Of a stretch of DNA of 64,000 nucleotides, positions 17,970 through 26,719 are shown piece after piece. A program made the position numbers and the translations under genes. Under the pieces are notes generated by a model. That model saw nothing but the letters and a program-made list of their open reading frames with translations, ran no database searches and was not told the DNA's origin. Numbering within the stretch: the stretch's first letter is position 1; each line of letters starts with the position of its first letter. This stretch comes from Variovorax sp. PBL-E5 (lineage in GTDB: Bacteria; Pseudomonadota; Gammaproteobacteria; Burkholderiales; Burkholderiaceae_C): NCBI RefSeq assembly GCF_901827185.1, contig NZ_LR594671.1:4738001-4802000 (forward strand), read 5' to 3'.

Positions 17970-18740
17970 TCAGAGCTGATGACCGCGCTTCGCCATGAAC
18001 TCGCGCATCTTCTGCGCAGGCTCGCCGGACGCATAGGACGTGCGATGCGCGCGGATCGCGGCGTCGATGGTGCGTTCGAACGCGTCCTGCGTCATCTCCG
18101 CGAACCAGGCGCGGTCGAGCCGCATGGCCAGGGGTGCCTTGGCGGCCAGTTCGCTCGCAATGGCAAGCGACTTCGCCATGACCTGGTCCGCCGGCACGAC
18201 ATGGTGAAGCAAGCCGATGCGTGCGGCTTCGTCCGCGTCCATCATCCGTCCCGTGAGCGTGAGTTCGACGGTGCGCGACATGCCCAGGATCTCTTTCATG
18301 ATCCACGGGCCGGTGATGCTGGCGATGCCGCTGTTGATCTCGGGCTGCCCCATCGTCACACCCGGATGGCCGACGCGGATATCGCCGAGCAGCGCCACCT
18401 GAAAGGCCGAGCCGGCGGCCACGCCATTCAACGCCATCACGATCGGCTTCGACAACGATCGGAGGATGCCGTAGTAGGCCTCCCATTCGCGGATCCAGGC
18501 TTCGGCGCGATCGGCGTCGAAATCGTGCGCCTCGTTCAAGTCCTGCCCGGCCGAGAAGGCGCGCTCGCCGGCGCCGGTCATGATGACGGCACCGACCGAG
18601 TCATCCTGATCGAAGGCGCGCAGCGCCTCCATGATCTCGGCGCGCATTTCGCGGTTCCACGCGTTGAGGCAGGCCGGGCGGTCGAGCGTGATGATGCCCA
18701 CGCGACCTTCGAGGCGGGTGGTGATGTGTTGATGTTGCAT
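17970..18740 (-). CDS. Enoyl-CoA hydratase/isomerase family protein
   Basis: A 256-residue crotonase-fold enzyme. The oxyanion-hole regions are FSAGQDL (about 63-69) and GVAAGSAFQ (about 107-115). Of the two catalytic glutamates of true hydratases, the second is present in GQPEINSGI, but the first (GGGCE in crotonase) is replaced within GSAFQ. The reaction may therefore differ: isomerisation, C-C cleavage or hydrolysis. It follows an aldehyde dehydrogenase (13-bp gap) and a CoA ligase in one operon. That fits a CoA-dependent side-chain cleavage giving an aldehyde (inference). Confidence 0.87.
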   Translation of the reverse strand: MQHQHITTRLEGRVGIITLDRPACLNAWNREMRAEIMEALRAFDQDDSVGAVIMTGAGERAFSAGQDLNEAHDFDADRAEAWIREWEAYYGILRSLSKPIVMALNGVAAGSAFQVALLGDIRVGHPGVTMGQPEINSGIASITGPWIMKEILGMSRTVELTLTGRMMDADEAARIGLLHHVVPADQVMAKSLAIASELAAKAPLAMRLDRAWFAEMTQDAFERTIDAAIRAHRTSYASGEPAQKMREFMAKRGHQL

Positions 18741-18753
18741 GGCGGTAGGCCTC

Positions 18754-20193
18754 TCAGAGCTGTCGGTGGGAGATGAACTTGGTATTCAGGAAACTTTCGA
18801 GCGCCTCGGTGCCGCCTTCGGATCCGAAGCCCGAATCCTTGATGCCGTTGAACGGCACCTCGGCATAGGCGAGGCCGTACTCGTTGATGGTCACCATGCC
18901 TGCCGCGATGCGTGAGCCCAGCTCCGAAGCCTTGCGCTGCGAACGCGTGAAGGCATAGGCCGCAAGTCCATAAGGCAGACGATTGGCCTCGGCGACGGCA
19001 TCGTCGAGCGTGTCGAATCGATTGACCAGCGCGAGCGGACCGAAGGGCTCTTCGTTCATGGCCGCGGCGCCGGCCGGCACATTCGCCAGCACGGTCGGCT
19101 GCCAGAACGCACCGGTGCCCGGCAGTTGCTCCCCGCCGCACAGCAGGCGCGCGCCGACCAACAGGGCGTCGTCGGTGAGTCGCCGCATGGCCGTCACGCG
19201 GCGTGCGTTGGCGAGCGGGCCCATTGTCACGCCCTCGTCCGTTCCGCGGCCGACGCGCAGCGAGTTCGTCTTTTCGACGAAGCGCGCACAGAACGCATCG
19301 AACACGGCGGCCTCGACGAGAATGCGTGTCGGCGCGATGCAGCTCTGGCCTGCGTTGTGGAACTTGTGCTCGGCAAGCATCCGCGCCGCATGGTCGACAT
19401 CGGCATCCGCACAGACGATGGCCGGCGCATGGCCGCCGAGTTCCATCGTGACGCGCTTCATGTGCGCGCCGGCCAACGCGGCCAGCTGCTTGCCGACGGC
19501 GGTCGATCCGGTGAAGGTCACGGCGCGCATCGACGGATGCGGAATCAGGAACGCCGAGATGTCGGCGGGCCGGCCGAAGAGCAGGTTCAGCACGTCCGGC
19601 GGCAGGCCGGCGTCGATGAATGCTTCGACCAGCGCGACGACCGAGGACGGCGCTTCCTCGGCGCCCTTGAGGATCACCGAGCATCCGGCGGCCAGCGCAG
19701 CGGCCACCTTGCGCACCGCCTGCGAGACGGGGTAGTTCCAGGGCGTGAAGGCCGCGACGGGACCGACCGGCTCGCGCACTGCCATCTGCACGGTGTGCGC
19801 GTGACGCGGCGCAATCACGCGGCCGTAGACGCGCCGGCCTTCTTCGGCAAACCATCGGATCACTTCGATCGACCCGCGGATTTCAGAATGCGCCTCGGCG
19901 AGCGGCTTGCCCTGCTCGCGCGTGATGAGGCGCGCCACGTCGTCGGCGCGTTGCTGCAGGCGTTCCGCCGCGGCGTCGAGCATGGCCGAGCGCTCTCGCG
20001 CAGGCGTGGCCTGCCAGCGCGCGAAGCCGCGCACTGCCGAAGCCACCGCGCGCTCAACGTCCGATCGCGTCGCGCAAGCCACACGTGCGACACATTGACT
20101 GTCCGCAGGATCGTGAACGTCGAGCGTCGCGCCGTCGCTGGCTTGCGTCCATTCACCGGCGATGAAGAGTCGAAGAAGATCGGGAGATGTCAT
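18754..20193 (-). CDS. NAD(P)-dependent aldehyde dehydrogenase (SSADH-like)
   Basis: A 479-residue member of the ALDH superfamily that oxidises an aldehyde to its acid. The catalytic cysteine is Cys285 in NAGQSC and the general base Glu251 in MELGGHAP. FTGSTAVGK marks the NAD site and PFNGIKDSGFG the C-terminal family stretch. Overall it resembles succinate-semialdehyde dehydrogenases, but vanillin-type aldehydes are also oxidised by relatives. The ATG overlaps the stop of the CoA ligase (ATGA), so the genes are translationally coupled. Confidence 0.9.
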   Translation of the reverse strand: MTSPDLLRLFIAGEWTQASDGATLDVHDPADSQCVARVACATRSDVERAVASAVRGFARWQATPARERSAMLDAAAERLQQRADDVARLITREQGKPLAEAHSEIRGSIEVIRWFAEEGRRVYGRVIAPRHAHTVQMAVREPVGPVAAFTPWNYPVSQAVRKVAAALAAGCSVILKGAEEAPSSVVALVEAFIDAGLPPDVLNLLFGRPADISAFLIPHPSMRAVTFTGSTAVGKQLAALAGAHMKRVTMELGGHAPAIVCADADVDHAARMLAEHKFHNAGQSCIAPTRILVEAAVFDAFCARFVEKTNSLRVGRGTDEGVTMGPLANARRVTAMRRLTDDALLVGARLLCGGEQLPGTGAFWQPTVLANVPAGAAAMNEEPFGPLALVNRFDTLDDAVAEANRLPYGLAAYAFTRSQRKASELGSRIAAGMVTINEYGLAYAEVPFNGIKDSGFGSEGGTEALESFLNTKFISHRQL

Positions 20194-21773
20194 TGGAATG
20201 CCTCGCTGCCTTGGCTGGTTGCGGCGCGCGTGTCGGTGCAACCTTCGACATCGCGCGGCAGCAGATGCTTCATCAGCCGCTGGCTCGGTGTGTACTGGAA
20301 GCTGTCGACGAAGGCGATGTAGCGCGGAAACTGATGCTTGCCGAGGCGCGGCCGCAGCCAGGCCGAGAGTTCGCCGGCGTCGAGGTTCGCGCCCGGCTTG
20401 CGCTGGACGAAGAGCTTGGCTTCCTGCTCGCCGATCTCGGCGCTCACGCCGATGACGGCCGCGTCCTCGATGGCCGGGTGGCCCTTGACGACGTGTTCGA
20501 TCTCCCAAGCCGAAACGTTCTCGCCGCGCACGCGCAGGCTGTCGACCGTGCGGCCGAGGAAATAGAGCCGGCCTTCGGCGTCGGTCTTGCCGAGGTCGCC
20601 GGTCCAGAGCTCGCCATGGCGCAGCGCCTTAGCCGTGGCCTCGGGGTTGCGGTAGTAGCCGGCGAACAGCGCACCGGCGGCGCGCTCGGACACCACGATC
20701 TCGCCAGGCTCGCCGGCAGCAAGCGCCTGCCCTTGTGCATTGCAGATGCGGAAATCCAGCCACGGCACGGGCAGCCCGACCGCGCCGGGCGTGCGATCGA
20801 GGTTGCAGGTCGTGAAGCTCGACGCCTCGGTCATGCCGTAGCACTCGTTCAGGCGCAGACCGAAGCGCTGTTCGAAGGGTGCCCAGTCCTTGGCCGGCAG
20901 CCCCGCGCCCCACGCGACGCGGACGCGATGACTGCGTTCGTGCGCGGACGGCGCGGTGTTGAGCAGCATCTGCGGAATGCCGCCGAGGTAGTGGATGTGC
21001 GTCGCGCCACTCAACTCGACCTGCTGCCAGAAGCGGCTGGCACTGAAGCGCGGCACCATGGTCAGCCGGATGTCGCGCAGGAGCGGAACCGCCACGAGCT
21101 GCGCGCCGCCGATGTGATAGAGCGGCTCCCACACGAAGAACACGTCGCCGTCCTGTGCCTGCGAGGTCAGGAGCGCGCCAGTCGCCGAGAGCTCGAGCAT
21201 CCTGTAGGTGACAAGCACGCCCTTGGGTCGCCCGGTCGTGCCCGACGTGTAGCTGATGGCGAACAGATCCTGCGGCGACGGCAACACGACGTCGAAGCCG
21301 CGGTCGCTTTCGAACATCTGCGACAGACAGAGGGCATGGACTGCGCCGGTGTCCGCGCATGGCGTCCTGGCGATCAACGTCGCATCGGAAAGCGACGCGC
21401 CGCTCTCGCGAATCACGTCGATCAGCTCCGGTTCCGCGAGCAGCGCGCGCGGCGCGCAATGTTCGAGTTGGTAGCGCAGTCCGTCGCCGCGCTGAAGCAC
21501 GTTGACCGGCACCCACACAGCGCCGCACATCGCGATGCCGAGCAGCGCGGCGATGCTCACGGGATCGTTGTGCAGCATCGCGGCCACGCGATCGCCCGGC
21601 CGGACCTCGACCTCGTGCAGATGGGCCGCGATCGATTCGGCAGCGCGCGCGATCTGCGCGAAGCTGTGGTCGCGTCCCTCGTGGCTCAGATAGATCGCGT
21701 CCGGCTTCTCTGCCACGCGGCGACGCAGCCAATGCAGGAGCGTCTCGCCGGCGGCGATGTCATGTCGAGTCAA
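20190..21773 (-). CDS. AMP-dependent acyl-CoA ligase (CaiC/Fcs-like)
   Basis: A 527-residue ANL-family ligase that activates a carboxylic acid to its CoA thioester. Visible motifs are YTSGTTGRPKG (P-loop), ECYGMTEAS (A5), GELWTGDLG (A7) and the C-terminal lysine in PSQRLMKHLL (A10). Substrate unknown; crotonobetaine/carnitine ligases and feruloyl-CoA synthetases are similar. No good ATG exists in frame; I choose TTG at 21773 (reads MTRHDIAAGETLLHW), which gives the usual family N-terminus. A farther TTG at 21821 would run through AT-rich promoter-like DNA. First gene of the ligase-ALDH-hydratase operon, divergent from an IclR gene. Confidence 0.85.
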   Translation of the reverse strand: MTRHDIAAGETLLHWLRRRVAEKPDAIYLSHEGRDHSFAQIARAAESIAAHLHEVEVRPGDRVAAMLHNDPVSIAALLGIAMCGAVWVPVNVLQRGDGLRYQLEHCAPRALLAEPELIDVIRESGASLSDATLIARTPCADTGAVHALCLSQMFESDRGFDVVLPSPQDLFAISYTSGTTGRPKGVLVTYRMLELSATGALLTSQAQDGDVFFVWEPLYHIGGAQLVAVPLLRDIRLTMVPRFSASRFWQQVELSGATHIHYLGGIPQMLLNTAPSAHERSHRVRVAWGAGLPAKDWAPFEQRFGLRLNECYGMTEASSFTTCNLDRTPGAVGLPVPWLDFRICNAQGQALAAGEPGEIVVSERAAGALFAGYYRNPEATAKALRHGELWTGDLGKTDAEGRLYFLGRTVDSLRVRGENVSAWEIEHVVKGHPAIEDAAVIGVSAEIGEQEAKLFVQRKPGANLDAGELSAWLRPRLGKHQFPRYIAFVDSFQYTPSQRLMKHLLPRDVEGCTDTRAATSQGSEAFQ

Positions 21774-21866
21774 TTTATTGATATCCAATTTAAAATAACG
21801 TATCCCAATACCGCGACGCAAAGCCCACCTTCATGCGCCGGCTCAGGAACAACGTAGGAAACGAGC
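21774..21866. promoter_or_regulatory. AT-rich divergent control region, CoA ligase / IclR
   Basis: The 93 bp between the two divergent genes includes an AT-rich core (about 21774-21810, unusual here) with an ATTG-GATAT-CAAT inverted repeat spilling over the ligase start. Such palindromes suit the divergent IclR protein. I could not assign reliable -35/-10 pairs. Confidence 0.4.
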
Positions 21867-22655
21867 GTGAAGAAACCACCCGACGCCGCGCAAGACCGCG
21901 AACGTGCCGATCCGCTGCTGGTGCAGTCGGTGTTGAAAGCCTTTGCCGTGCTGCATGCGTTCGATGCCTCGAACCGATCGCTCGGCCTGGCCCAGATCGC
22001 CGCGATCGACGACATGGGCAAAAGCGCCGCCCAGCGCTTCACGCACACGCTGATGCTGGCCGGCTATCTGGCCAAGGACCCGCAGACCAAGCGCTTCGAA
22101 CTGACGGCACGCACCTTGACGCTCGGCAGCCAGTACATCCAGACGCACCCGCTCGTGAGCCGCGCGACGCCTTATCTTCAGCAGCTCAGCAACAGTACGC
22201 GTGAAACGGTGAACCTCACGCTGCGGGACGATCTCGACATCGTGTTCGCGGCGCGATTCCCGAGCCAGCATGTGCTGAATACCGACGTCGTCGTCGGCAC
22301 GCGCCTGCCGGTGTTCTGCACCGCGCCGGGGATCGCGATGCTCTCCCGGCTGCCGCGCGCGGAAGCGATGAGCCTGCTGCGCCGCTCCGACCGCCGCGCG
22401 TTCACGGCCAATACCACGCGCGAGCTTGGTGCGCTCGAACGCAAGCTCGATCGCGCGGCCAGGATGGGCTACGCGACGGCATGGGAAGAGTTCTATCCGG
22501 GCGATCTGTCGATCGCGGCGCCGGTGCTGGATGCGGCACAACGTCCGGTCGGCGCCATCAATGTCAGCGTCACGCGGGCGATGTACACGCCGGACGATGC
22601 CGAGGCGGCTTTCCATTCGCTGGTCGTGGCGACGGCTCATTCCGTCTCCGGCTGA
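21867..22655 (+). CDS. IclR family transcriptional regulator
   Basis: A 262-residue regulator with an N-terminal winged helix (about 18-80, LLVQSVLKAFAVLHAFD) and a C-terminal effector domain with the IclR C-terminal features (VFCTAPGIAMLSRLP, and a conserved GAINVSV strand). GTG at 21867 is the start, with AGGAAA upstream. It lies between the divergent CoA ligase operon and the dioxygenase/ABC operon, whose last 19 bp overlap it tail-to-tail. It probably senses an aromatic or short acid and controls one or both units (inference). Confidence 0.9.
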   Translation: MKKPPDAAQDRERADPLLVQSVLKAFAVLHAFDASNRSLGLAQIAAIDDMGKSAAQRFTHTLMLAGYLAKDPQTKRFELTARTLTLGSQYIQTHPLVSRATPYLQQLSNSTRETVNLTLRDDLDIVFAARFPSQHVLNTDVVVGTRLPVFCTAPGIAMLSRLPRAEAMSLLRRSDRRAFTANTTRELGALERKLDRAARMGYATAWEEFYPGDLSIAAPVLDAAQRPVGAINVSVTRAMYTPDDAEAAFHSLVVATAHSVSG

Positions 22656-23452
22656 GCAGCCTTGGGCGCGCCGGCACGGCTGCCGCGCTGCGGAAGCAGC
22701 TGCGCCGCCACCAGCGCGATGCAGGTGAACAGCAGCACCCATGTCGAGATGGCCGCGACCGTCGGATCGATGACATCGCGCAGCGCGGTGAACATCTTCT
22801 TGGTGAGCGTGGTTGCATCGCCGCCGGAGATGAAGAGCGTCACCACCACCTCGTCGAAGGACGTGAGAAACGCGAACAGGCCGGCAGAAGCGAGCGCGAA
22901 GCGGATCTGCGGCAGCGTGATGTGCATGAAGGCCTGCAACCTGCTGGCGCCCAGCACCCGCGCCGCCTTCTCCTGGTTGAAGTCGACGTTCGACAGCGCG
23001 GCCGTGAGCATGACCAGCACGACCGGCAAGGCGAGCGCGGAATGCGCGAGCACGAGGCCCGTGATCGAATCGAGCAGGCCGAGCTTGGCGTAGATGTAGA
23101 AGCTGCCGATCGCCAGCAGAATGACCGGAAAGATCATTGGCGTGAGCAGCAACCCGAACACCAGTTCACGCCAGCGCGAGCGCCAGTGGATCAGGCCGTA
23201 GGCCGCAGCGATGCCGAGCGCCAGCGACACGGCGGTATTGGCGACGGCCACGCGCACCGACACCCACAGCGCATCGCGCCAGGCCGGCGATTGCGCGACT
23301 TCGGCATGCCAGCGCAGCGAAAGGCCCTGCGGCGGAAACTGGAGGTAGTCGCCGGCCGAGAAGGACATCGGCACGATGATCAGGCTCGGCGCAACCAGAA
23401 AGCACAGCACCAGCACCGTCAGCACCCACAGCGAAGGACGCGATGCACTCAT
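22637..23452 (-). CDS. ABC transporter permease (PotC-like)
   Basis: A 271-residue inner-membrane permease of the spermidine/putrescine importer class II family. About six hydrophobic segments are visible, and the EAA-like loop AARVLGASRLQAFMHITLPQ contacts the ATPase. Last gene of the TauD-to-PotC unit. The end of its gene overlaps the end of the forward IclR gene. Confidence 0.9.
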   Translation of the reverse strand: MSASRPSLWVLTVLVLCFLVAPSLIIVPMSFSAGDYLQFPPQGLSLRWHAEVAQSPAWRDALWVSVRVAVANTAVSLALGIAAAYGLIHWRSRWRELVFGLLLTPMIFPVILLAIGSFYIYAKLGLLDSITGLVLAHSALALPVVLVMLTAALSNVDFNQEKAARVLGASRLQAFMHITLPQIRFALASAGLFAFLTSFDEVVVTLFISGGDATTLTKKMFTALRDVIDPTVAAISTWVLLFTCIALVAAQLLPQRGSRAGAPKAAQPETE

Positions 23453-23513
23453 CAGGCAACCTCCGCCCTACGGGCTGCGGTGCGAGCTTGCTCGGGACGG
23501 CCCGGCGCGGCGC

Positions 23514-24425
23514 TCATTCGCTTTCCCCACCCAGGCGGCGCGGCACGAAGCGATGCGCCAACGCCATCAACGCCACCGTCATCACCAAGAGCACCACGCC
23601 GAGCGCGGCCGCGGCGCCCCAGTTGAAGAACATCTGCACATCCTTGGCCGCCTGGATGGCCATCATCACGACCTTGCCGCCGCCGAGGATTTCGGGCACC
23701 ACGTAGAAGCCCAGGCAGAGCACGAAGGTCACGAGGCAGCCGGCCATGATGCCCGGCAGCGACAGCGGCAGGAATACCGTAGCAAAGGCACGCAGCGGCG
23801 TGGCGCCGAGGCTCGCAGCCGCGCGGACGACTGCCGGATCGACCTTGCGCATCGCACCGTAGATCGGAAGGATCATGTAGGGCAGCATGATCTGCACCGT
23901 GCCCACAAGCACGCCGATCTCGTTGAGTGTGAGTGCCAGCGGCTCGGACCACCAGCCCAGCGCCATGCCGGCCTGGTTCACGAGTCCATTGCGCTGCAGG
24001 ATCACCATCCACGCGTAGGTGCGGACCAGGACCGATGTCCAGAGCGGCACCAGCACGGCGATCATCAGGAGATTGGCGATTCGTTCGCGCAACCGGCTGA
24101 AGAGGTAGGCGACCGGTACCGCAAGGACGGCGCAGATCGCGGTCGTGGCGAGCGAGACGCGAAAGGTGGTCGCGAACACCCGCGCATAGGCCTGGCCGTC
24201 GAGCAGCCGCAGATAGTTCTGCAAGGTCGGCGATCCGGCCTCGTCGAGGAATGAGAGCACCACCAGCATGCAGACCGGCACCAGTGCGACGAGTCCGATC
24301 AGCGCCAGCGCAGGCGCGATCAGTCCGAACATGGCCAGCCCTTCCCTGCGCGCGTCCTGGCGCAGCGCCGCTTCGAGCGGACGCCTGCCGACGATCGACC
24401 GCGTCGCGAGCACACCCTGGTTCAT
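23514..24425 (-). CDS. ABC transporter permease (PotB-like)
   Basis: A 303-residue permease, first membrane subunit of the polyamine-type importer. It has an N-terminal transmembrane segment after about 30 residues, further hydrophobic segments, and the EAA-type loop AAASLGATPLRAFATVFLPL. The start is the ATG at 24425. It lies 61 bp before the PotC-like gene and 28 bp after the ATPase gene. Confidence 0.9.
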   Translation of the reverse strand: MNQGVLATRSIVGRRPLEAALRQDARREGLAMFGLIAPALALIGLVALVPVCMLVVLSFLDEAGSPTLQNYLRLLDGQAYARVFATTFRVSLATTAICAVLAVPVAYLFSRLRERIANLLMIAVLVPLWTSVLVRTYAWMVILQRNGLVNQAGMALGWWSEPLALTLNEIGVLVGTVQIMLPYMILPIYGAMRKVDPAVVRAAASLGATPLRAFATVFLPLSLPGIMAGCLVTFVLCLGFYVVPEILGGGKVVMMAIQAAKDVQMFFNWGAAAALGVVLLVMTVALMALAHRFVPRRLGGESE

Positions 24426-24453
24426 TGGAGTACCTTCGGAACGGCCGAGCGGC

Positions 24454-25599
24454 TCATGGGCCGGGCACCACAATGGTGTCGTTGCGATGCAGGGTCAGCG
24501 TCACCGCTTCTCCGCGTGCGGGCAATGGTTGCTGCGAGCCGGCGCCGAGCAACCGGCGCAAACGAAGTTGCCGCCCTTCGCCGATGTCCACGTGCAGCAG
24601 CGCGCTTTCGCCTTCGTAGATCCGGCTGGCGACCAGACCATGGAACACGTTGAGCGCCGGATCGCTCGCGCACGAAGAAGTACCGAGCGCGAGCCGCTCG
24701 GGTCGCACCACCAGCACATGAGGACCGTCCTGCAGCCGTTCGCGCAGGCGGAGCTCGGTATCGCCGAAAAGCGCACGGCCGGCCGCCACGTGAATCGGCA
24801 GCAGGACGGACTCGCCGATGAAATCGGCGACGAATGCATCCGCCGGCCGTTCGTAGAGTTCGTCGGGCGTGCCGATCTGCACCAGCCGCCCCGCGCGCAT
24901 CACAGCGACGCGATCGGACATCGTGAGCGCCTCGCGCTGGTCGTGTGTCACGCAGATGGTCGTCATCCGCAGCGTCTCGTGAAGGCGCCGCAGTTCGATC
25001 TGCATCTGCTCGCGCAGCTTCTTGTCGAGCGCGGACAAGGGCTCGTCCATGAGCAGCAGGCGCGGCCGGAACACGGTCGCGCGGGCCAGGGCAACGCGTT
25101 GCTTCTGCCCGCCCGACAGCGCGTCGATGCGCCGCCGATCGAAGCCTTCGAGCTGGACCAGCGACAAGGCCTCGGCCACCATGCGCGCGGATTCCGCGGC
25201 ACCGACCTTGCGCAGCCTGAGCGGATAGGCGATGTTCTGCGCCACGTCCATGTGCGGGAACAGCGCGTAGTTCTGGAACATCATGCCGATGCCGCGCTCG
25301 TGCGGCGGCAGCCGGACCATCTCCTGGTCGCCAAGCCTGACCGAGCCGGCTTCGGGCCGCACGAAGCCCGCAATGGTCATCAGCAGCGTGGTCTTGCCCG
25401 AACCGGAAGGACCGAGCAGCGTCAGGAACTCGCCGGGCTTCACCCGCAGCGAGACGTCGTCGAGTGCAACGAAGTCGCCGTAACGCTTGCCGATCACCGA
25501 CAGGTCGAGTCCGAGCGGCTGCGCCTGCCCGGCTGCCAGCCCACCGGGCTGTGGCGCTGCGGCAGCGCCGCCGAAGCTCATCGCACGGATCGCATTCAC
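24454..25599 (-). CDS. ABC transporter ATP-binding protein (PotA-like)
   Basis: A 381-residue ATPase. Walker A is GPSGSGKTT, the signature LSGGQKQRVALARA, Walker B LLLMDEPLSALD and the switch His lies in VTHDQ. A C-terminal TOBE-like domain (about the last 100 residues) is typical of PotA/MalK types. GTG at 25599 is preferred since it overlaps the binding-protein stop by 4 bp (GTGA) and has AGGAA about 11 bp upstream. The ATG at 25581 is an alternative but lacks a ribosome site. Confidence 0.9.
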   Translation of the reverse strand: MNAIRAMSFGGAAAAPQPGGLAAGQAQPLGLDLSVIGKRYGDFVALDDVSLRVKPGEFLTLLGPSGSGKTTLLMTIAGFVRPEAGSVRLGDQEMVRLPPHERGIGMMFQNYALFPHMDVAQNIAYPLRLRKVGAAESARMVAEALSLVQLEGFDRRRIDALSGGQKQRVALARATVFRPRLLLMDEPLSALDKKLREQMQIELRRLHETLRMTTICVTHDQREALTMSDRVAVMRAGRLVQIGTPDELYERPADAFVADFIGESVLLPIHVAAGRALFGDTELRLRERLQDGPHVLVVRPERLALGTSSCASDPALNVFHGLVASRIYEGESALLHVDIGEGRQLRLRRLLGAGSQQPLPARGEAVTLTLHRNDTIVVPGP

Positions 25600-26657
25600 T
25601 TGCTGATCATTTCCTGATAGAGCTTCTCGGCCCGCGCCTGGTTTTCGCGCCACCAGACCGGATCGAGGCGCAGTTGCCGCGACAGGTTGGCCGGCGCGGA
25701 GGGCAGCGTCTGGGCCAGTTCGGCCGAGATGAGTTTGCCGTCGTAGGCCTTGCTGTTGACCGCGCCGTATGGCATGGCATTGGAGAAGGCGGCCTGGTAT
25801 TCGGGCTTGGCGATCTCGGCCAGGAATTGCATCGCGAGTTCGCGGTTCGCTGCGCCCTTGGGCACGACATAGACATCGGCATCGAGCATGGCCTGGTTGT
25901 AAGTCCATGCGATCGGCAGGCCGGCCTTGGCGAGTGCCGCGATCTGCCCGCTCCATGCGGAGGCCATGTCGACCGTGCCGTCCTTGAGCAGTTGCGTCTG
26001 CTGCGCGCCGGAAGCCCAGAAGGCCGCGATGTTCGGCTTGAGCGCGGCCACCTTGTCGACCGCGTGCTTGAGGCCGGCGTCGGTCGAGAGTTCGGTGTAG
26101 ACCTTGTCCATCGGTACGCCGTCGGCCATCAGGGCCGGTTCGAGGTGGCCCAGCGCCTGGTTGCGATAGGCGCGCGCGCCCGGGAAGCGCTTGACGTCCC
26201 AGAAGTCGGCCCAGGTCTGCGGTGCCGACGCGCCGTACTTCTTGCTGTTCCAGGTGATGGCCGTCGAATAGAGATCGCCGCCGACCCATTGCTTCTCGGC
26301 ATAGCCCTTGACGAAGCTCGAAGTGTCGATGGCCTTGTAGTCGAGCGCTTCGAGAATGTCCTCGGCGCTGGCGCGCGCCGCACCGCCGGCTCCGATGCTC
26401 ACCACGTCCCAGGTGGATGCGCCCGAGCGCACGCGCAGCCGAAGGTCGGCGAGGCCGTTGTAGGTTTCCTCGACGAGATGCACGCCGAGCCTGGCGGCAG
26501 CGGGTTGCCACACCTGCTTGCTCTGGCCTGCCTGGTAGGCACCTCCCCAGGAGACGACGGTCAGCTTTTTCTGCTGGGCGAAGGCCCTGCCCGATATCAG
26601 CGGCGTGGCGGCGCAGGCTGCGGCGACGAGGAAGCCGCGCCGATCGAAGTGGCTCAT
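25596..26657 (-). CDS. ABC transporter substrate-binding protein (PotD-like)
   Basis: A 353-residue periplasmic binding protein with a signal peptide (MSHFDRRGFLVAAACAA, Tat-like DRRGFL) ending near AFAQQ. The mature start KKLTVVSWGGAYQAGQSK is characteristic of the PotD/opine-type binding family, as are AITWNSKKY and NAMPYGAVNSKAY. The transported compound is probably a cationic or small organic compound; polyamine is only one possibility. Confidence 0.9.
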   Translation of the reverse strand: MSHFDRRGFLVAAACAATPLISGRAFAQQKKLTVVSWGGAYQAGQSKQVWQPAAARLGVHLVEETYNGLADLRLRVRSGASTWDVVSIGAGGAARASAEDILEALDYKAIDTSSFVKGYAEKQWVGGDLYSTAITWNSKKYGASAPQTWADFWDVKRFPGARAYRNQALGHLEPALMADGVPMDKVYTELSTDAGLKHAVDKVAALKPNIAAFWASGAQQTQLLKDGTVDMASAWSGQIAALAKAGLPIAWTYNQAMLDADVYVVPKGAANRELAMQFLAEIAKPEYQAAFSNAMPYGAVNSKAYDGKLISAELAQTLPSAPANLSRQLRLDPVWWRENQARAEKLYQEMISK

Positions 26658-26719
26658 GGAAGACTCCTTGGGGTTTGGAAAACGCGAAGGCGAAGGCTCG
26701 AAAAGGTGGCGAAGCGCAG

